Positions 25,282 through 38,700 of a DNA stretch of 64,000 nucleotides are shown here, piece by piece. The notes beneath the pieces were generated by a model. That model had not been told where the DNA came from and did not search any database. It saw only the letters and a list, made by a program, of their open reading frames with translations. A program made the translations under genes and the position numbers. Position 1 is the first letter of the stretch, and each line of letters begins with the position of its first letter. Source of the stretch: Otis tarda (Eukaryota > Chordata > Aves > Otidiformes > Otididae); the NCBI GenBank assembly GCA_026413225.1, contig CM048552.1, forward strand, positions 134,801,053 through 134,865,052, in the 5' to 3' direction.

Positions 25282-25544
25282 GCCGAACATGGTCTTCGGC
25301 AGCCCTACGCACACCTGCAGCATGCCTGGTGCCCACAGGCTGATCACCCAGAAGACTGTGATGGAAAAGTCAAAAATGAACCTGCAAATCAGGTTCCTCT
25401 GTGTAATACTGCAGGTGTACCCCTCAAAGGAATAAAGGAATCCTTACAAGTCTGCAGGTGCCTACAGTATTGCCAGTTCTACAAGCTTAAGTGCTGAAGT
25501 CTGAACATAAGCAGTAGCAGGAAAGAAGAAAAAAATGGAATATT

Positions 25545-26350
25545 ACAGAATCACAGAATGGTTTGGGTTGGAAGGGACATTCAAAGGTCATCTAGTCCAA
25601 CACCCCTGCAAGGAGCAGGGACATTTCCAACCAGATCACATTTCTCAGAGCCTCATCCAATCTGGCCTTGAACATTTCCAGGTATGGGACATCCACCACC
25701 TCTCTGGGCAACCTGTTCCAGTGTTCTACCACCCTCACTGTAAAAAATCTTTTCTTAATGTCTAATCTAAATCTACCTCCCTCTATTTTAAAACCATTAC
25801 CCCTCATTTTATTGCAACAGGCCCTACTGAAGAGTTTCTCCCTGTCTTTCCTGTAGGCCCCCTTGTGGCACTGGAAGACCACTATAAGGTCTCCCTGGAG
25901 CCTCCTCTTCTCCAGACTGAAGTCCCAACTCTCTCAGCCTGTCCTTATAGGAGAGGTGCTCCAGCCCTTTTATCATCTTCATGGCCCTCCTCTGGACCCT
26001 CTCCAATTGGTCCATGTCCTTCTTATGTTGGGGGCTCCAGAACTGAACACGGTACTCCAGGTGGGGTCTCACCAGAGCAGAATAGAGGGGGAGAATCACC
26101 TCCTTCGACCTGCTGGCCACGCTCCTCTTGATGCAGCCCAGGATGCGGTTGGCCTTCTGGGCCGCAAGGGTGCATTGCTGGCTCATGTTGAGCTTCTCAT
26201 CTACCAGCACTCCCAAGTCCTTCTCCTCAGGGCTGGTCTTGATTCATTCTCTACCCAGCCTATATTTGTGCATGGGATTGCCACGATTCACATGCAGGAC
26301 CATGCACTTGGCCTGGTTGAACTTCATGAGTTTTGCATGGGCCCACCTCA
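25545..26350 (-). mobile_element. CR1 LINE 3' portion, 5'-truncated
   Basis: An 806-base CR1 copy on the minus strand. Its 5' end is at about 26350 and its 3' end at 25545, where only the start of the terminal repeat (cagaatcacagaatgg) remains. It encodes the C-terminal part of ORF2: a frame from 26216 (LVDEKLNMS, then [20 protein letters not shown]) and a second frame from 25882 ([23 protein letters not shown]). The switch comes from loss of about two bases next to 'gagttggga', compared with the copy at 47547-48701. The reverse-transcriptase catalytic motifs lie upstream of the truncation and are absent, so it is immobile. Confidence 0.93.
25592..26216 (-). pseudogene. CR1 ORF2 C-terminal fragment, frameshifted
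   Basis: Remnant of the CR1 reverse-transcriptase protein downstream of the palm domain. The first segment (26216 to about 25910) keeps '[12 protein letters not shown]' and '[18 protein letters not shown]'. A two-base loss then moves the frame, and the family C-terminus continues in the frame 25882-25592. At one position the usual LEYCVQ reads LEYRVQ. There is no endonuclease domain, no YADD-type motif and no start codon context. It is not expected to make a functional protein. Confidence 0.85.
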
Positions 26351-27435
26351 CTACTTTGTTTGTTTGTACCTCTACAATTTTCATGGCCCCTCATAAATTA
26401 TTCTTTTTGGCTCTCTGCCCATTCCTTTTGTAACTATACTACTGTTACTATAACTATAGCTACTTTTATAACTCACCAAAGAGCAATGCACACACAAATT
26501 AAGAATAAAAGTTTCCAATGAAATGCAGCATCAAGAATTTCTCATGCAGCCTACTGCCAAAGGTAATTCTGAAGGTTCTTTTGTCAGTAAATGCTCCACA
26601 GCATAATAAAATGAAATTGTTTAAGGCAGGCAGTCACAGGCTGTAAAGGATATCACACATAACACAATGACATTTAAAGAGGCTTCAGAAGTTCTGTAAG
26701 TGCAACCTGTATCTAAGTCAAGGCATTATGTCTCAAACTTGTAGATGTACGTTTTAATACTTTGCTTCAATATGACATTAACTCCCTTTGGCATCTTTCG
26801 AAATCATAAATCCATACAAATCAAAAGTTTAAATATTGTCAAGATGAATAAAAGTGTAGTGGTGTGCCTGGAGAAACTCTTAAGGTCTTTGATTCCTTTT
26901 AGAAACTCTGTCACCAAGTTGAGGAGAGGTTGGCATGATTCTCCTGCTTCTGATGGAGATAGCTCAGTGCTGAATTCTGCCAGACCTGAAGCTGCAGGAA
27001 TGGGAAACGCACTGCTAGGTTTCCTGCCCTGGTTAGCTCAGTGTATGTTATTCTTCCACCACACTCATCTCAGTTGCTTTGTGTATTATTTTAATATGAG
27101 CACTTCTGCACAAGACAACAGGAAAAGGCACGAAAAACCTAAGGATGATATCTCCATGTTGTCCCTGTAGGCTTGATTTCCCCTGTACCAAGTAACTAAC
27201 TTGTAATACTCAACAGGCTTAGACTTTCCTGCCTTGTCACTGTTTAGTAACAAGGTGGAGGAGCTCACTGCAGAACTGGAGATGTTGCCCATTACTCAGG
27301 CTACAGGATTTCCCTGATCAGCGGATCAAAAAACTAGATTCAGAATTGCAACTGTTCCTTCAGAAAAATGCCTTTGTGTTGTTGTTTCAATTTACTTCTA
27401 TGAAAAGGTGGTACATCTAAAGAAAATGTCGTCAT

Positions 27436-27466
27436 GAAGAGAAAAAAAAAGAGGAGGGGGGAGGGG
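27436..27466. repeat. 31-base homopurine tract
   Basis: An uninterrupted A/G run passing from an A-rich half into a G-rich half (gaggaggggggagggg). Such tracts can form triplex or G-rich structures. No gene promoter is recognisable next to it. Confidence 0.85.
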
Positions 27467-27840
27467 TTATTAATGAGCTCCAAATCAGTCTCTTGCTCTA
27501 AGTGTGATGTGCTGTAGGAAAAAAAGCTATCTTACTTATCTGTAAAATATTTCATAAACTTTTCATGGTATATTGACAATGAATTAATACAAATGATAAT
27601 GACACACTGACAAGTCTACTGCTTTTAATATGTCTGAAAGAGTTTGCAGCTTCATTCATGTGCCGCTGTACTCAAGGGACAACAGAGATTTGTATCAGAC
27701 CTTTAAACATTGTTGATTTTAAATTTAGATCACATAGAACTAATTCCTTCCTTGAGATAAAAACTTCTAGGGTCTTGAAGGAGGTGTAAAGTTTTCTGTC
27801 TTGTTTGGATCTCCTCACCTTTATTAAAAAGGATGGAGAA

Positions 27841-27861
27841 GCACACACAAGCACACACACA
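27841..27861. repeat. imperfect (CA)n microsatellite
   Basis: A CA-rich run broken by one AG, passing into a looser ACAT/GTATAC region up to about 27895. It is a short ordinary dinucleotide repeat. Confidence 0.8.
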
Positions 27862-27944
27862 TGTACATCCGTATACAACTGCATACATATTCTCTTCTGA
27901 ATGTGAGAACTTAACTGAGAGGGAACTGTGAGTGAGAGTGAAAG

Positions 27945-28095
27945 TGAGCGAGACTCTCCATCCTCGGAGATGTTCAAAAGCCATCTGGACACGGTCTTCG
28001 GTGGTAGGTGGCTCTGCTTGAGCAGGGTGTTTGGACCAGATGATCTCAGAGGTCCCTTGCTTTCTCAGACATCCTATGACTCTGTGATTCTGTGA
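27945..28095 (+). mobile_element. CR1 LINE 3' tail, older subfamily
   Basis: A plus-strand CR1 tail with the order 'tcctcggagatgttcaaaag', 'catctggacacggt', 'gaccagatgatctcagagg' and the terminal 'ctatgactctgtgattctgtga'. The end repeat TGATTCTGTGA differs from the ATTCTATG units at 48671-48700, so this is another, more diverged subfamily. It holds only the last ORF2 codons and the 3' UTR. Confidence 0.85.
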
Positions 28096-31000
28096 ATTCT
28101 ACAGCTAGTAGAAAACAACAATAAAAAAAATAACAACAAAAAAACTCTAAACCATGTTCTGCTGAAATAGGAGGTAAAAATCAAATTTTGCTTCCTCCTT
28201 AGCAATATTATTAATTCAAGACCATTAAGAAGAGTAAATGAGGCACACAGAAAAAGTCCTTCTCTCTATTCATCCATCAGAAAGTGTTCTGACAGCACTT
28301 GTCTCAGAACATGGAGGGGATGTAAGGATGTTGAGAAGATTACTTTTTTTTTGTATTGTCTTTCCTGCCCTCACTCCCAACACCAATTTAAGATCTATCC
28401 CCCACCACAATTTAATGCCTTGGTTTTCTTTCTGCTCTGCTTTTGTGCAAGTAGGAATTGAGTCCTTTCTCCCAAGCTGAAATGTGAGCCTTCCCATAGC
28501 TGTCTTCCCATAGTTCCTCCACGTCAGAGGAGTCTGCTGACTGCCAGTCACTGCCTTCAATTATTTTGATGCCATAATTGTCTCATGAATTACTAAGGTC
28601 TACAGTGCAGAGGTAAAGCTACTATTTTTCAAGAGCATCTACATTTTTCAAGTGAGTTTAAAATGTACTCAGTATCTGTCCACACCTTCAACAAGCAAAA
28701 GTTCAACTGACAACTTACCAACTCCAAGAAGAAAGGGATCTTAAACTGAAATAGGAAGATCCTCTGAGAGTGTCCTTGCAAATGTCATGACGTTTGTGGC
28801 ACACAGCTATTAGAGCTGAAGGCTATGTAAACTTTAAGTGAACTCACCTGTAAACTAGGACTTCGTTAGGCTGTCTCTTGAGCATGAGTACTGAATATTC
28901 ATGTTTTACTGCCCCACAAAAAAGAAAGGGAAAAAAAGCACCTGCAGAAAAAGCAGATGAGCAAAAACAAGCAAAGGGCAGAATGGTGCACCAGTGGTGC
29001 AGACAGCTGCTTGTGTTAAAGCATCAGGGAGAAAAAGGTCATGAGTCAGAACAAGGTCCCTCGGTCCCACCACCAAACACAACCTTATGCATCAGTGTTT
29101 CAGAAATAAGATGTTTGCTTTATCTCAGTTATGGTACCTAAAGTTTAGAGGATAATCAAGACTGTGTAGCAGAAGCGACGATTGAATACTTTCTGTAGGG
29201 ATGGCCAAGCCTACCAGAGCTGTGATTCATCAACTCCAATACCCCATTTCCAAGAGTGGCGAGTGCCACATGTTTCAGAGAACACTATAAAAACGATGTG
29301 TCATGGACAATTAAGGATATTACTTCTTCATGTAGGGAATAATCTTTCAGGCCCTGGGTCTTAATCAAAAGAACTGAGGACTGATCAGTGAATCCTGTCC
29401 CCTGCTATTTTAAGCAACCATATCTTGTAATGCTCTTCAGGAACTGATCAAAAAGAATTGGTTAAGCCCTGAAGTGTGAAAGTTTATCTCATTACTCTAA
29501 GTGGATCTGTCTCCAATGTAACTATGATACATCTACACAGCTCTTTTTCAGCCTTAAATTCCTTACATCACTAATGTTTTATGACAAAATGCAGCATAGG
29601 CTAATAGCTTGTATTTGTTGGCAGGCTTTAATTTTACAGACTTTCAAAGCAGCTGGAGTGGAGTTCAGCCCAGGTTCAGACACCTAAGCTTATATGACCA
29701 AATGTAGATGCTGTAGATGCCTCAAATTTGGAGACTGAGCTCCTCCTGACCTCAATACTGAAGTTAAACATGAGTAAAATACAATGTAAAGTAATGGGAA
29801 GGACAGAAGCTGTATTTCAAGGACCCATTTTGAACCTGGTCTAAGCCAAGACATTTGTCTTCAGAACTGAGAAAGGCTAAATCCACCTGCACTTTCAAGA
29901 TACCTCAGTTGGGTTGAGGAGTAATTCATAAAGCCACTGCAACCAGTTTCCTTCCAGATTTTCTCAAATGCTCAACCACCTCTCAGTTTACTTTTTTCAA
30001 ATTGTCATTTTGGAACAGAGTAAAGTGTTTCTGGAATTACTGTGGCATTGATTTATATGCCACAACTTTTTTCATGCATTACCTGCAGATGTGAACATGC
30101 TGTTGGTGTGCCTGGGCCCAGCACTCAGAGAACCTGGACAACGTTTAAGCTGTGGGTGGGTCATCACTGAGCGGCTGCCACTCATGTAAAGTTCAACAAC
30201 ATTTCTGTTAGCAACTCAGATGGCAAAAGAGGAGATATTTAGCTTCTAGTGCAAGCTATACTTATTGGAAAGACTTAGAAGATTAAAATTAGGAAATGAT
30301 AGCTAATTCCTAAAGCATGTGCTTGATGTGGGCTGTTTTATATGAAATATTTGACAAATTTAAGACTGAAGACTATATTCACTGAACTTTTCTTGATTTA
30401 TAAATCTCAGAGTTATGAAAATAATGATTACTGGGGCCTGAAATGCTTATTTTTAAGGTTTTTTTTTTATTTATTCAAACACAACTATTAGAAAATCTTA
30501 TAAACACTCAGAGAACTCTTTTGATTATACAGAAATATTTGCACTGAGCAGTCTGAAAGTGATAAACCATTAAAAAAGAAGAAAGTTTAGAGAAGAAGCT
30601 AGAATCTATAATTAAATCTCTGAGTGTAAATTAGTATCTTCCATAGTATGTTTGCATGACCTATACAATCCCATAATTTTTTTGAGAAAAGAATCCTTCA
30701 AATGGTACATTATAATGATGACAGAGGTGTTAAAAAGTAAGCAGATGGAGGCACTGGTGAGAAGAAGAGAGTAATAAGCTGTGTTGTGGGTCTGTAGTTT
30801 AAAAGGGTGATGAGTGTTCTCGATCTGCACAGGTATATGGGGTTGAAAATTTTTGATGAATCTGTTTTCAGTACCCAATAGAATTTTGATAAAATGTATG
30901 TTTTCCACTTAATGGAGAAATAATAGCACTACTGAACTGATTTTGAAATATTCTTCTATTTCAGATAAGTTGTACTTCAGTCATGTCCTCTCCTAGTTCT

Positions 31001-34000
31001 CCCCCACTGACTACCTTCACTGGCTCAACTTCATCTTCAGGCCATCAACATCCGTGATGACAAAGGGTCTTCTCTCCCCAGAAAGAAAGAAGGGCCTTTT
31101 CTCTCTTCATTTTTGTTTTATGTAATTTAACCAGCTGAGCCATCTAGAGAGGAATGGAAATTGTGAGGTAACCAAACTACAGCCTCCATAAGAAATCATG
31201 AAATTACTTTCAGTTTGAGGATCTAGAAGCTGTTAGTATAAAATAATCTTTTTTACAAAATATTTAAATTTTTGCTTGGAAAAAAAATCAGTATTTTAAA
31301 ATCCATTTTATTTTGGCAACAGCTTGAAATGTTTATCAACAGTAGCAGAAGCAATGTGTAGCCCAACATCAGACAAGTGTAGTAGCCTCTCAGCTTTCTA
31401 AGTCCACCTTTTCTGCACGAGATGGAACAAAGTGTGGCTCTGAATAACTAAAAGTAGTAATTAATGAACAATCATCCAAAGGTCAGAGCTAAGGCTGTTG
31501 CAACTATATCCTTTGTTGTAGCTATGTGTGGTACCAATGCATAGCTCTAGTAACCCTGCCTCTAAGTAGCATCAAACCAACCACAAAGAAGCAAACTTCT
31601 GGCATTCACACTCAGTCACCATGAGCACATTTACATCCAGATCGAGACATATTTAGTGAATGGGCTGAAGAGAGCATCCTCACAACCAGCAGATAGGCAT
31701 TACACAGCTACGGGTGGAACTGGGCTGTGAGCTCGCACTTCTTTCACAGCTGCAATGTGCTACAGTCACCAGCAAGGTCTGGTGGGTTTACAGTCCTGCA
31801 GAAGCACAAAGCAGCCATCGGTTGTGCTTAACCAGGCAGGCTTGCAGTTGTTTGGCAATGCCAAAATGATGTGAAGACACAGACTGAACAAGGGAATCAG
31901 CCCCAGGAAGTTAACGTTTCTCACATTGTAGCAAAGCATATAATCACTTTACTTATATTCGCTTACAAAAGGTCACATTTCTTGCTCTTTGTTGAAAAAA
32001 AAGCATAATGAATAAAATACACAGGCCCAGCTGGGGGGCCCAGGAGCACCATCTAGTTACTATGCAAAACCCATGAGATGCACCTGGCTGCTTGGGAAAG
32101 TTTCTGACGGCTTCTTAAAGACAGAGCAAAGCAAGAGCCAACAGAGAGACTGAACCCTCTAAAGAAAAGCTCTTTCATTCCCATGCATTACATACAAAAT
32201 TGAGGAGAGGGAGTGGCATAAGATTTTTTTCCCCTCTCAATCATGGTCCAGTCCCAAACTGACACAGCAGTTTTAAAGCCGTTTCTGTTTACAAGCCTGG
32301 AAGCCTTAGGGCCTACAGCAATGGAAAGGACATACATAATGAAAATAGCGAGGGTGTCACAGCTATAGTATCTGTTCCTCTGGAAGCTGGGCAATTTTCT
32401 CAGCACAGAAACATCAAACTTGCAACCTCAGTTCACTGCAACCTTATGATCTCTTGGTTCATAAACCTGCCACTATGGCTTACTTCCATAAACTCAGATT
32501 GAAATTGCTTTAGTGCAATCATGTCTGCTCTATTAACTCACAAATTGTCTTGATCCTTTGAAGATGGCAGCAGTTCCATATCCTCAACATAGAACAGTAT
32601 AATGGAAAAAAGTCCTCTCTCTTTCTTCTCGCACACAAAATCTGTTAACTTACTGCACAGTGTCTGATATGAACTCTGCAGCAGAGGGAAGGAAATCTAT
32701 GTTTGGTCTGTTTGGTAAATAAACCCAGAGCTCAGAGCATGGCTGTGCCACAGGGACAGGTTTATAAGTCAACAGATCGTAAGGTCTCAGGGAACAGAGG
32801 TGCCAAGTCTGATGATTATCTGATGAGAAAATTGCTTACGGAGAAATAAATTAAATTTGCTTTAAGTGAATGTTTGAGCAAGTAAGTTTCAACTTCATTT
32901 TCCATAAATGCTTATGACAGAAAAAATTAATCACATATATCTACAGAAAGGAAAAACAAAAAAAAAGATTATGAGAGGTTTTATCTGAAATTACAAGTTA
33001 AGAACCAAAAGCCCTCTCAGTAAACATTGTCGTAGGTTTATTTTCTTCGGTAGTTACTCAAGACCTATTTGAAAGCACACAGTAGGCAAATAGGACAAAT
33101 AAAGGGCTCTGCATAGACCTACACAGGCCATTCAGCCACCATAACACAGAAGAAACCAAGCTATTATTCTCTTTCCGTATTTTTAAATGCAACTGCGATA
33201 TTCACAATAGCAAACAAAGAGCAAAAGAGAACAATGACAAGTATAACATGGGAAATGAGATGAAAAGTTTCACCACAGGTAATACAAGAATACCAGGAAA
33301 AATTTTTAAAGGTTTTCCTCATTGTAGTTTCTAGAGGAGAAACAAAATTGGCCTACACATTCTCCTCCAGGCTGATTCCTGTTGCTTGCTCCTAATATAA
33401 TTTATTTCCCATGTATACCATACATGAAGAAAAATAAATCCTCCCTCTTGCTCTGCAGGCCTGCAGACATTTTTACAGCTGATGCAATAGAGCGGAGAAG
33501 CAGGTTTTCTCCCTTGACCATGCTAGCTTGCCATCCTGCCTTCTTGCCTCCTGGCAGGTGACTGAAGCCAGGCTGCTCTCCTCTCACACAAGACGGCACA
33601 CAAACACCAGCAGACAAAAACCTTCTCTGCACCCTTGCACAAAAACCTCTTACACCCGCTCCTTGAGGGCAGTCGCTCTGGCTCTGGGCTTGCCAGGAGA
33701 GAGCTCCACTGGGATCTGTGGACATGCAAGCAGAAAGACAAAGCTCAAAGCATCAACACAGAACAAACTTTAGCAAGGCAGCTCGTCCAGCAAGCAGGCT
33801 AGGTATTTCAAAGTATAAGAAATTACAAAGCTGTTTGCTGCAAAACAAATATTAAAAAGCTGCAGACAGGCATAAAAAGGTTAGATGCATCCCTTTGTGG
33901 ACAATCCTGTATGACTTCTAAGAATAATATAGTATGTTTTTAGCTTTTCAAAAATGGGAAATGTGACTTGTCAGAAATTCACTCATTCGTATTTCCATGG

Positions 34001-35700
34001 TCACTCTTTTTTTTTTTCTTGACTGAGAATCTGACAAGGGTGTCTGACATATAATGTCTTTCTTTAAATGTCTTGGAGATTAAAATTGTTTTTTATTTGT
34101 TTCTTCAGCTGAAAATCCCAAAATACTGGGCGTGAAGTTACACTGCAGTCCAACTCAAAAGAGACATCATGGATAATGTCACTACACCTTTCAGGACATC
34201 TGTTGGCATAGCAGTCACTTAACTTACCTCAGCTGAAGACAGAAATTATAAACTTTGTAGCAGCCAACTTAAACGGAAACAGTCTCTGTCATCATATTGA
34301 AGAAGAAATAACTTTCTTATTTGTTGATGTTTCTTCTTTACTTGTACTTTCTTCTCTCCCAATGCTTTGTCCAAAACACACATCAAAGACGGAGCCTGTG
34401 ATAATGGATATCTGGCTTGGTTCTTGTCAGTACTCTCCAAGGTTTTCCTAGCATCTCCCAGTTGCTTCTTCCTGACTGTGTTCATTATCAATCTTCAAAG
34501 GGTTTCTACAGACCTCCCTCTTCAGCAGGATCTAAGAGTTCTTACACAGCCTCTACTGTGCACCAAAGAAATCTGCTCAGGACTTCTTCATCAGTGTGTG
34601 TGAGGAGCTTTACTTCATATATTTCTTCGACAGTTTTGAAATTTAAACAGTAACTTTGGTTTATTCAGTAGCTATTGATAATTAGTTCCCTCCTGGTTCT
34701 TTTTTGCCTCTTATTTTGAAATGGAAAAAAGTCACTCAGACATACTTTTTTTCCTAATTTAAGAGTCAGGGTCTTCGAGATCCCCTGGAGGCATCCAGAT
34801 GAGCCTCGCTTGAAGGAGAAGACCTTCCAGTTTTCTTTCAACTTCTTGCCAACTCTATTCTGCACTCTTGATTGTTTAAATGTTAATATTGACTGATTAA
34901 TGCCAATGTGCCAGGGCTGAGTTCCAAGTTCATCAGTGAGATGCTCAGCCTCCACGTGACACTCCAAACTTTCCCAGCCAGCCTTCCAGCACATGGTTGG
35001 ACCAACCATCCCCACAAAGGAAAAGGCTCCTGCAACTGCACTGCTGGTCATGTTGTTTTGTACCTGTAAATCTGCTTGCCCAGCTGTGGAAAGCTAACAC
35101 TAAACTTCTCTCAGGAAGCCTTTACTTGTGCAAGTATAAGATGGGTTGCAGAGCAAAGTGCCTAGCTGCAGAACCAGGGCTGCCATCTCACTTGTGATGG
35201 GAAAGGGCATTGCTATGAGATTTTACATGATGGAAGTGTGTGCAGTGCAGCAAAGCTCTTGGAATAATATATTTTGAAGAATTAATCAGCTTGTTTTGAG
35301 GCATGTTGATGGCAACGTATTTAACTCGAGGCAACTCGTGTCTGACATTGTCTTTGCTTGTGCTGAAACTATTCACATGGAAAGCAGTGTTTCGCCCAGT
35401 GTAAGTAACTCACAAAGACAACCAAACCCAGGGTATCTCAGGCTGAATTCCTCTCACTCTTTCCACCTCCTTTGAATAAATGAACTTCCTTACACTTTGA
35501 CAGACTAGGGAGATTAATTCAGAATGTGTACACAGTACACCTGGCAGACACGGTAAAGCCTGGCTCAGAGAGCTAGGATGAAACAAAGGCATAAATTATA
35601 CTAGAGAAGGATTTACAAAAGGATAAAATATGGGCAGCTATTTAGAGGTGACAGTAATTACTTAAGTAAATGTCAAAAGTCTTCAAAGAAACAAGGGGAG
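28096..35700. other. unique non-coding DNA
   Basis: No gene or recognised transposon. An A-rich stretch follows the CR1 tail (about 28113-28147). A 9-base unit TGTAGATGC is duplicated head-to-tail (29703-29720). A moderately GC-rich patch lies at about 33470-33730. The longest frames (for example minus 35051-34665, 128 codons) show no domain. Confidence 0.45.
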
Positions 35701-35718
35701 AAATATTCATGAATATTT
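35701..35718. repeat. 18-base perfect palindrome
   Basis: AAATATTCATGAATATTT equals its own reverse complement over all 18 bases. It could be a dimeric factor site or just an AT-rich coincidence; nothing beside it decides. Confidence 0.9.
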
Positions 35719-38700
35719 AAAGCAGAAACGTAAGCACGTTCATTTGCCATTTGGAAGGTTATGTTCCTGTCTTATCTTCCCTGTGATAGCTACAGCAATG
35801 GATATTAAAATCTGTTACAGGACAAACTCTTACTGTTTGAAGGCCCATTGATTCTTAGATTTATTGAAACCAATAGTCTTTTAATTCAGCTAGGGCACCT
35901 AAAAAAGGTTTATTCCATTCCTGAGCCTAGCCACAAGGATGAAAACAAGCAAATAACAGAAAGAACTCCAGATACCTATAGATATGCAGAGGCACTTTCT
36001 CTGCTATGGCCAGTATCTCCTGACCACAGTGGGACAAAAGTTCATGGACCTCATGATAAGCTTTTTCTCTCAACTCCATCCCAGCTTCCACCATCAGAGG
36101 TGGAGGAACTGCCAGATGATCGTACAGCTAGCAATGGTGCCCAGTCAAAGATGAGAAGTGCAGCACTAATCCGCCACACACTTTCTTCCACCATTTAATG
36201 CCTTTTCTGCAGAGCTCGCTGCTACCCAGATATCACTGCCTGATTGTGAGTGTGGGCATACATCAAGAACACACTAAGCAACTGCAACAAAAGAGCTTAC
36301 AAAGACTGAACAGCATCTCCAAAGATATGTGTTAGCTGTCAAGATTAGCAGAAGAACCTTATGAAGTCAAGAGATGGTAAATAAAAAGGCAGATGAAATT
36401 CAGTATATTGAATTCTATATTCAAGGGATGCAAAAACACATATTATAACCCTGGTGTTAAAATGATGGACTCTGGAATGTCTGTTACAATACAGTAGAAA
36501 AATCTTGAATTTATCACAGAAAATTCCGTGAAAACTTCAGTTCAGTATCTACCAAAACAACAAGTCAGTGTTAGAATTAATTAGGAAATTAATAAAAAAA
36601 GGACACCCCACCCCAAAATAACATTGTTATGCCCCTATGTAAATGCATGGTTTGCTTGGTGCAGTCTTGGTCCTTGGGTCTCAAAAGTGATAGAATATAA
36701 CTACAGGAGAGCTGAAGAAGGGCACACTCCCCTGGATGCCTGCTTTTGACTGACACTGGAAACAGTTTATGGGCTGGGAAGCTTGGATCTGATTTAATTC
36801 AGTCACTCTTAAGTTTTTACCTAGCATTTTGCATAAAATGTAGCAGCCATAGAAGTTACAGAGCTCAACGCTGCACAGCAGAATTATCCAGTGTTTAAAT
36901 TTTGGTTTTCTGCCTATTTGATTAGTTCATGTTTAAGTCATAAACAAATCCACTCTACCTGAATCTGGAGAGTCATATGTAGAAGAAAAAGGGAAGGGCA
37001 CCTGACATTGCAGCTAGCCCAGTCTCTGAGGCCATCCGTCAGTGGTATAAATGGCATAATCCTCAGTATTCTCTCATTTGTGCTAAAGACAAAAGCAGCA
37101 GCCTCACAAATCCACTGCTAGAAGATCATTTTTTCTCTCTGTTTCTGGTTTAATTGTTCTGAACACATACATATCTCCATTATGTCATGTCTCCAATAGA
37201 GGCCATCAGGAGATGATCTTTAAATCCAGAAAGTGTTTTAGACTCTTTCATATTGCAGATATTTTTAAAATATGATCTAGATAATGCTGACAATGGAGGT
37301 ATCCAGCTAGTTTCATTTAATATAGTGATCTGGGTCAATTGCCGCTTTTACTTAGACTAAAATTAGGCAATCAGCTAGCAGGCACTCATTTGACATATCT
37401 TTAATGTTCCTCGTAAATGTCGAACTGCAGGACATAGGCTACTTGCAGTTAGCCAGAAGGTCTCTTCTTTGTTCTTGCATCTGAGTAATCCGGGTTTGAT
37501 ATCAAGGGAAATCATTTAAGTTATTCCATGTTGGAGAAGGACAGCCTATTTTAAGTAAAGGTAAATGGGAGAATTCAATCTGATAGCAATTGAATACTAT
37601 TAAATCTTATAGCCTGCAACGCAGGACAGTACAAAAAATGTTTCACTCTGAAAAACAGTGAGATATTTTTATTCTAAATTGTCACCAGTGATGAAGGAAA
37701 CCATGGTTAATTAACATCAGTAATGTGATGCTAGCTTAGGAAGTTACCAACTACAGTAAAATCCACCAATAATTTTCATTTTTTGTATAAAGGAAATAGG
37801 AATCCTTCTACGAAAAAAAAAAGGAATGATGTAGAGAAACCCCGATAATAAACATTAAAATATTTGTCTATACAAGTTATTTGCTCTAGTGTCATGAGCT
37901 ATATCCCAGTAATACTCATATGAACTCAGTACTGGAAAGGGCAACCTGATCACCAATGACAAGGACAGTTTTCTGCAAGTGTCAACAACCATTAAGTACA
38001 AAAGTGATCACAGAACATCTGCTGCCCCTAATGTCCTTGTTGACACAACACCCCCACCAGCCTGTATTAATCTGAAAGTCTTCACGCTCCTTGGCTGTCT
38101 TCTAATTTGTCATTACGAGGAAGAGATGTTATTATTTAAAACAGTAACAGGCTAGTAAAAAGCATAGAAATAGGGGCAGTTTGAGTGCAGAAGAAAGCAA
38201 GCAGTAACTGGTTCTGTAAGAAAATGCTTTGTTTTTCCCATTTAAAAATTACAAATTTGCAACTGAGATGGCAAATGCCTTTGGGAATGAGAATTAAAGT
38301 CCAGCTCACATCCATCATAGAAGGACCAGAGGTCCAACTGCCAGATCTGTGCGTGGTGCTGTCTGCTGCTCCCACCTCCAACATAATTCACAATTTATTT
38401 TTGTGGCAGGCTGGCAAGATAAAGCAGAAGGTGGATTATCCCAGTGATGCTGGGTGAATGGGGGCTTTAATCTCAGATATCCAGTCTCAAGTTTTCCCTC
38501 CTGCTCTTCCTTATGTCTTTATTTCCAAAAAGAATAATCCATTAGGTTCATAGCCAGATGAGAATACTTATTTTCTTGCACAGTTAAATGCTGCTTAGCC
38601 GTTTTCAAACAGCAGCTATCCTTATTTCCTTAAACTAATGCAAAATCTAACCTCTTTACCATATGTTTTCAGTCTGTATCTCGGGGCTGGCTGTATCATT

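Larger units (their letters stand above)
26351..27944. other. unique non-coding DNA
   Basis: No gene recognised. It contains a homopurine tract (27436-27466) and a CA-rich microsatellite (27841-27861). The plus frame 26745-27170 (141 codons) has no recognisable domain or splice context. Confidence 0.45.

Noticed and set aside
25161..25343. Leu-rich 60-codon peptide resembling a signal peptide or membrane segment
   Set aside because: The hydrophobic run is encoded by a CTC/TCC triplet repeat; the other frames give equally long Ser-rich or Pro-rich peptides.
25863..26396. 177-codon plus-strand frame
   Set aside because: Antisense shadow of the minus-strand CR1 copy, extending a little into its flank.
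26745..27170. 141-codon plus-strand frame
   Set aside because: No domain and mixed composition; no promoter, splice or poly(A) context.
32024..32045. CTCF-like cccagctggggggccc
   Set aside because: The G-run is out of register with the CTCF core consensus by one base and a key A is missing.
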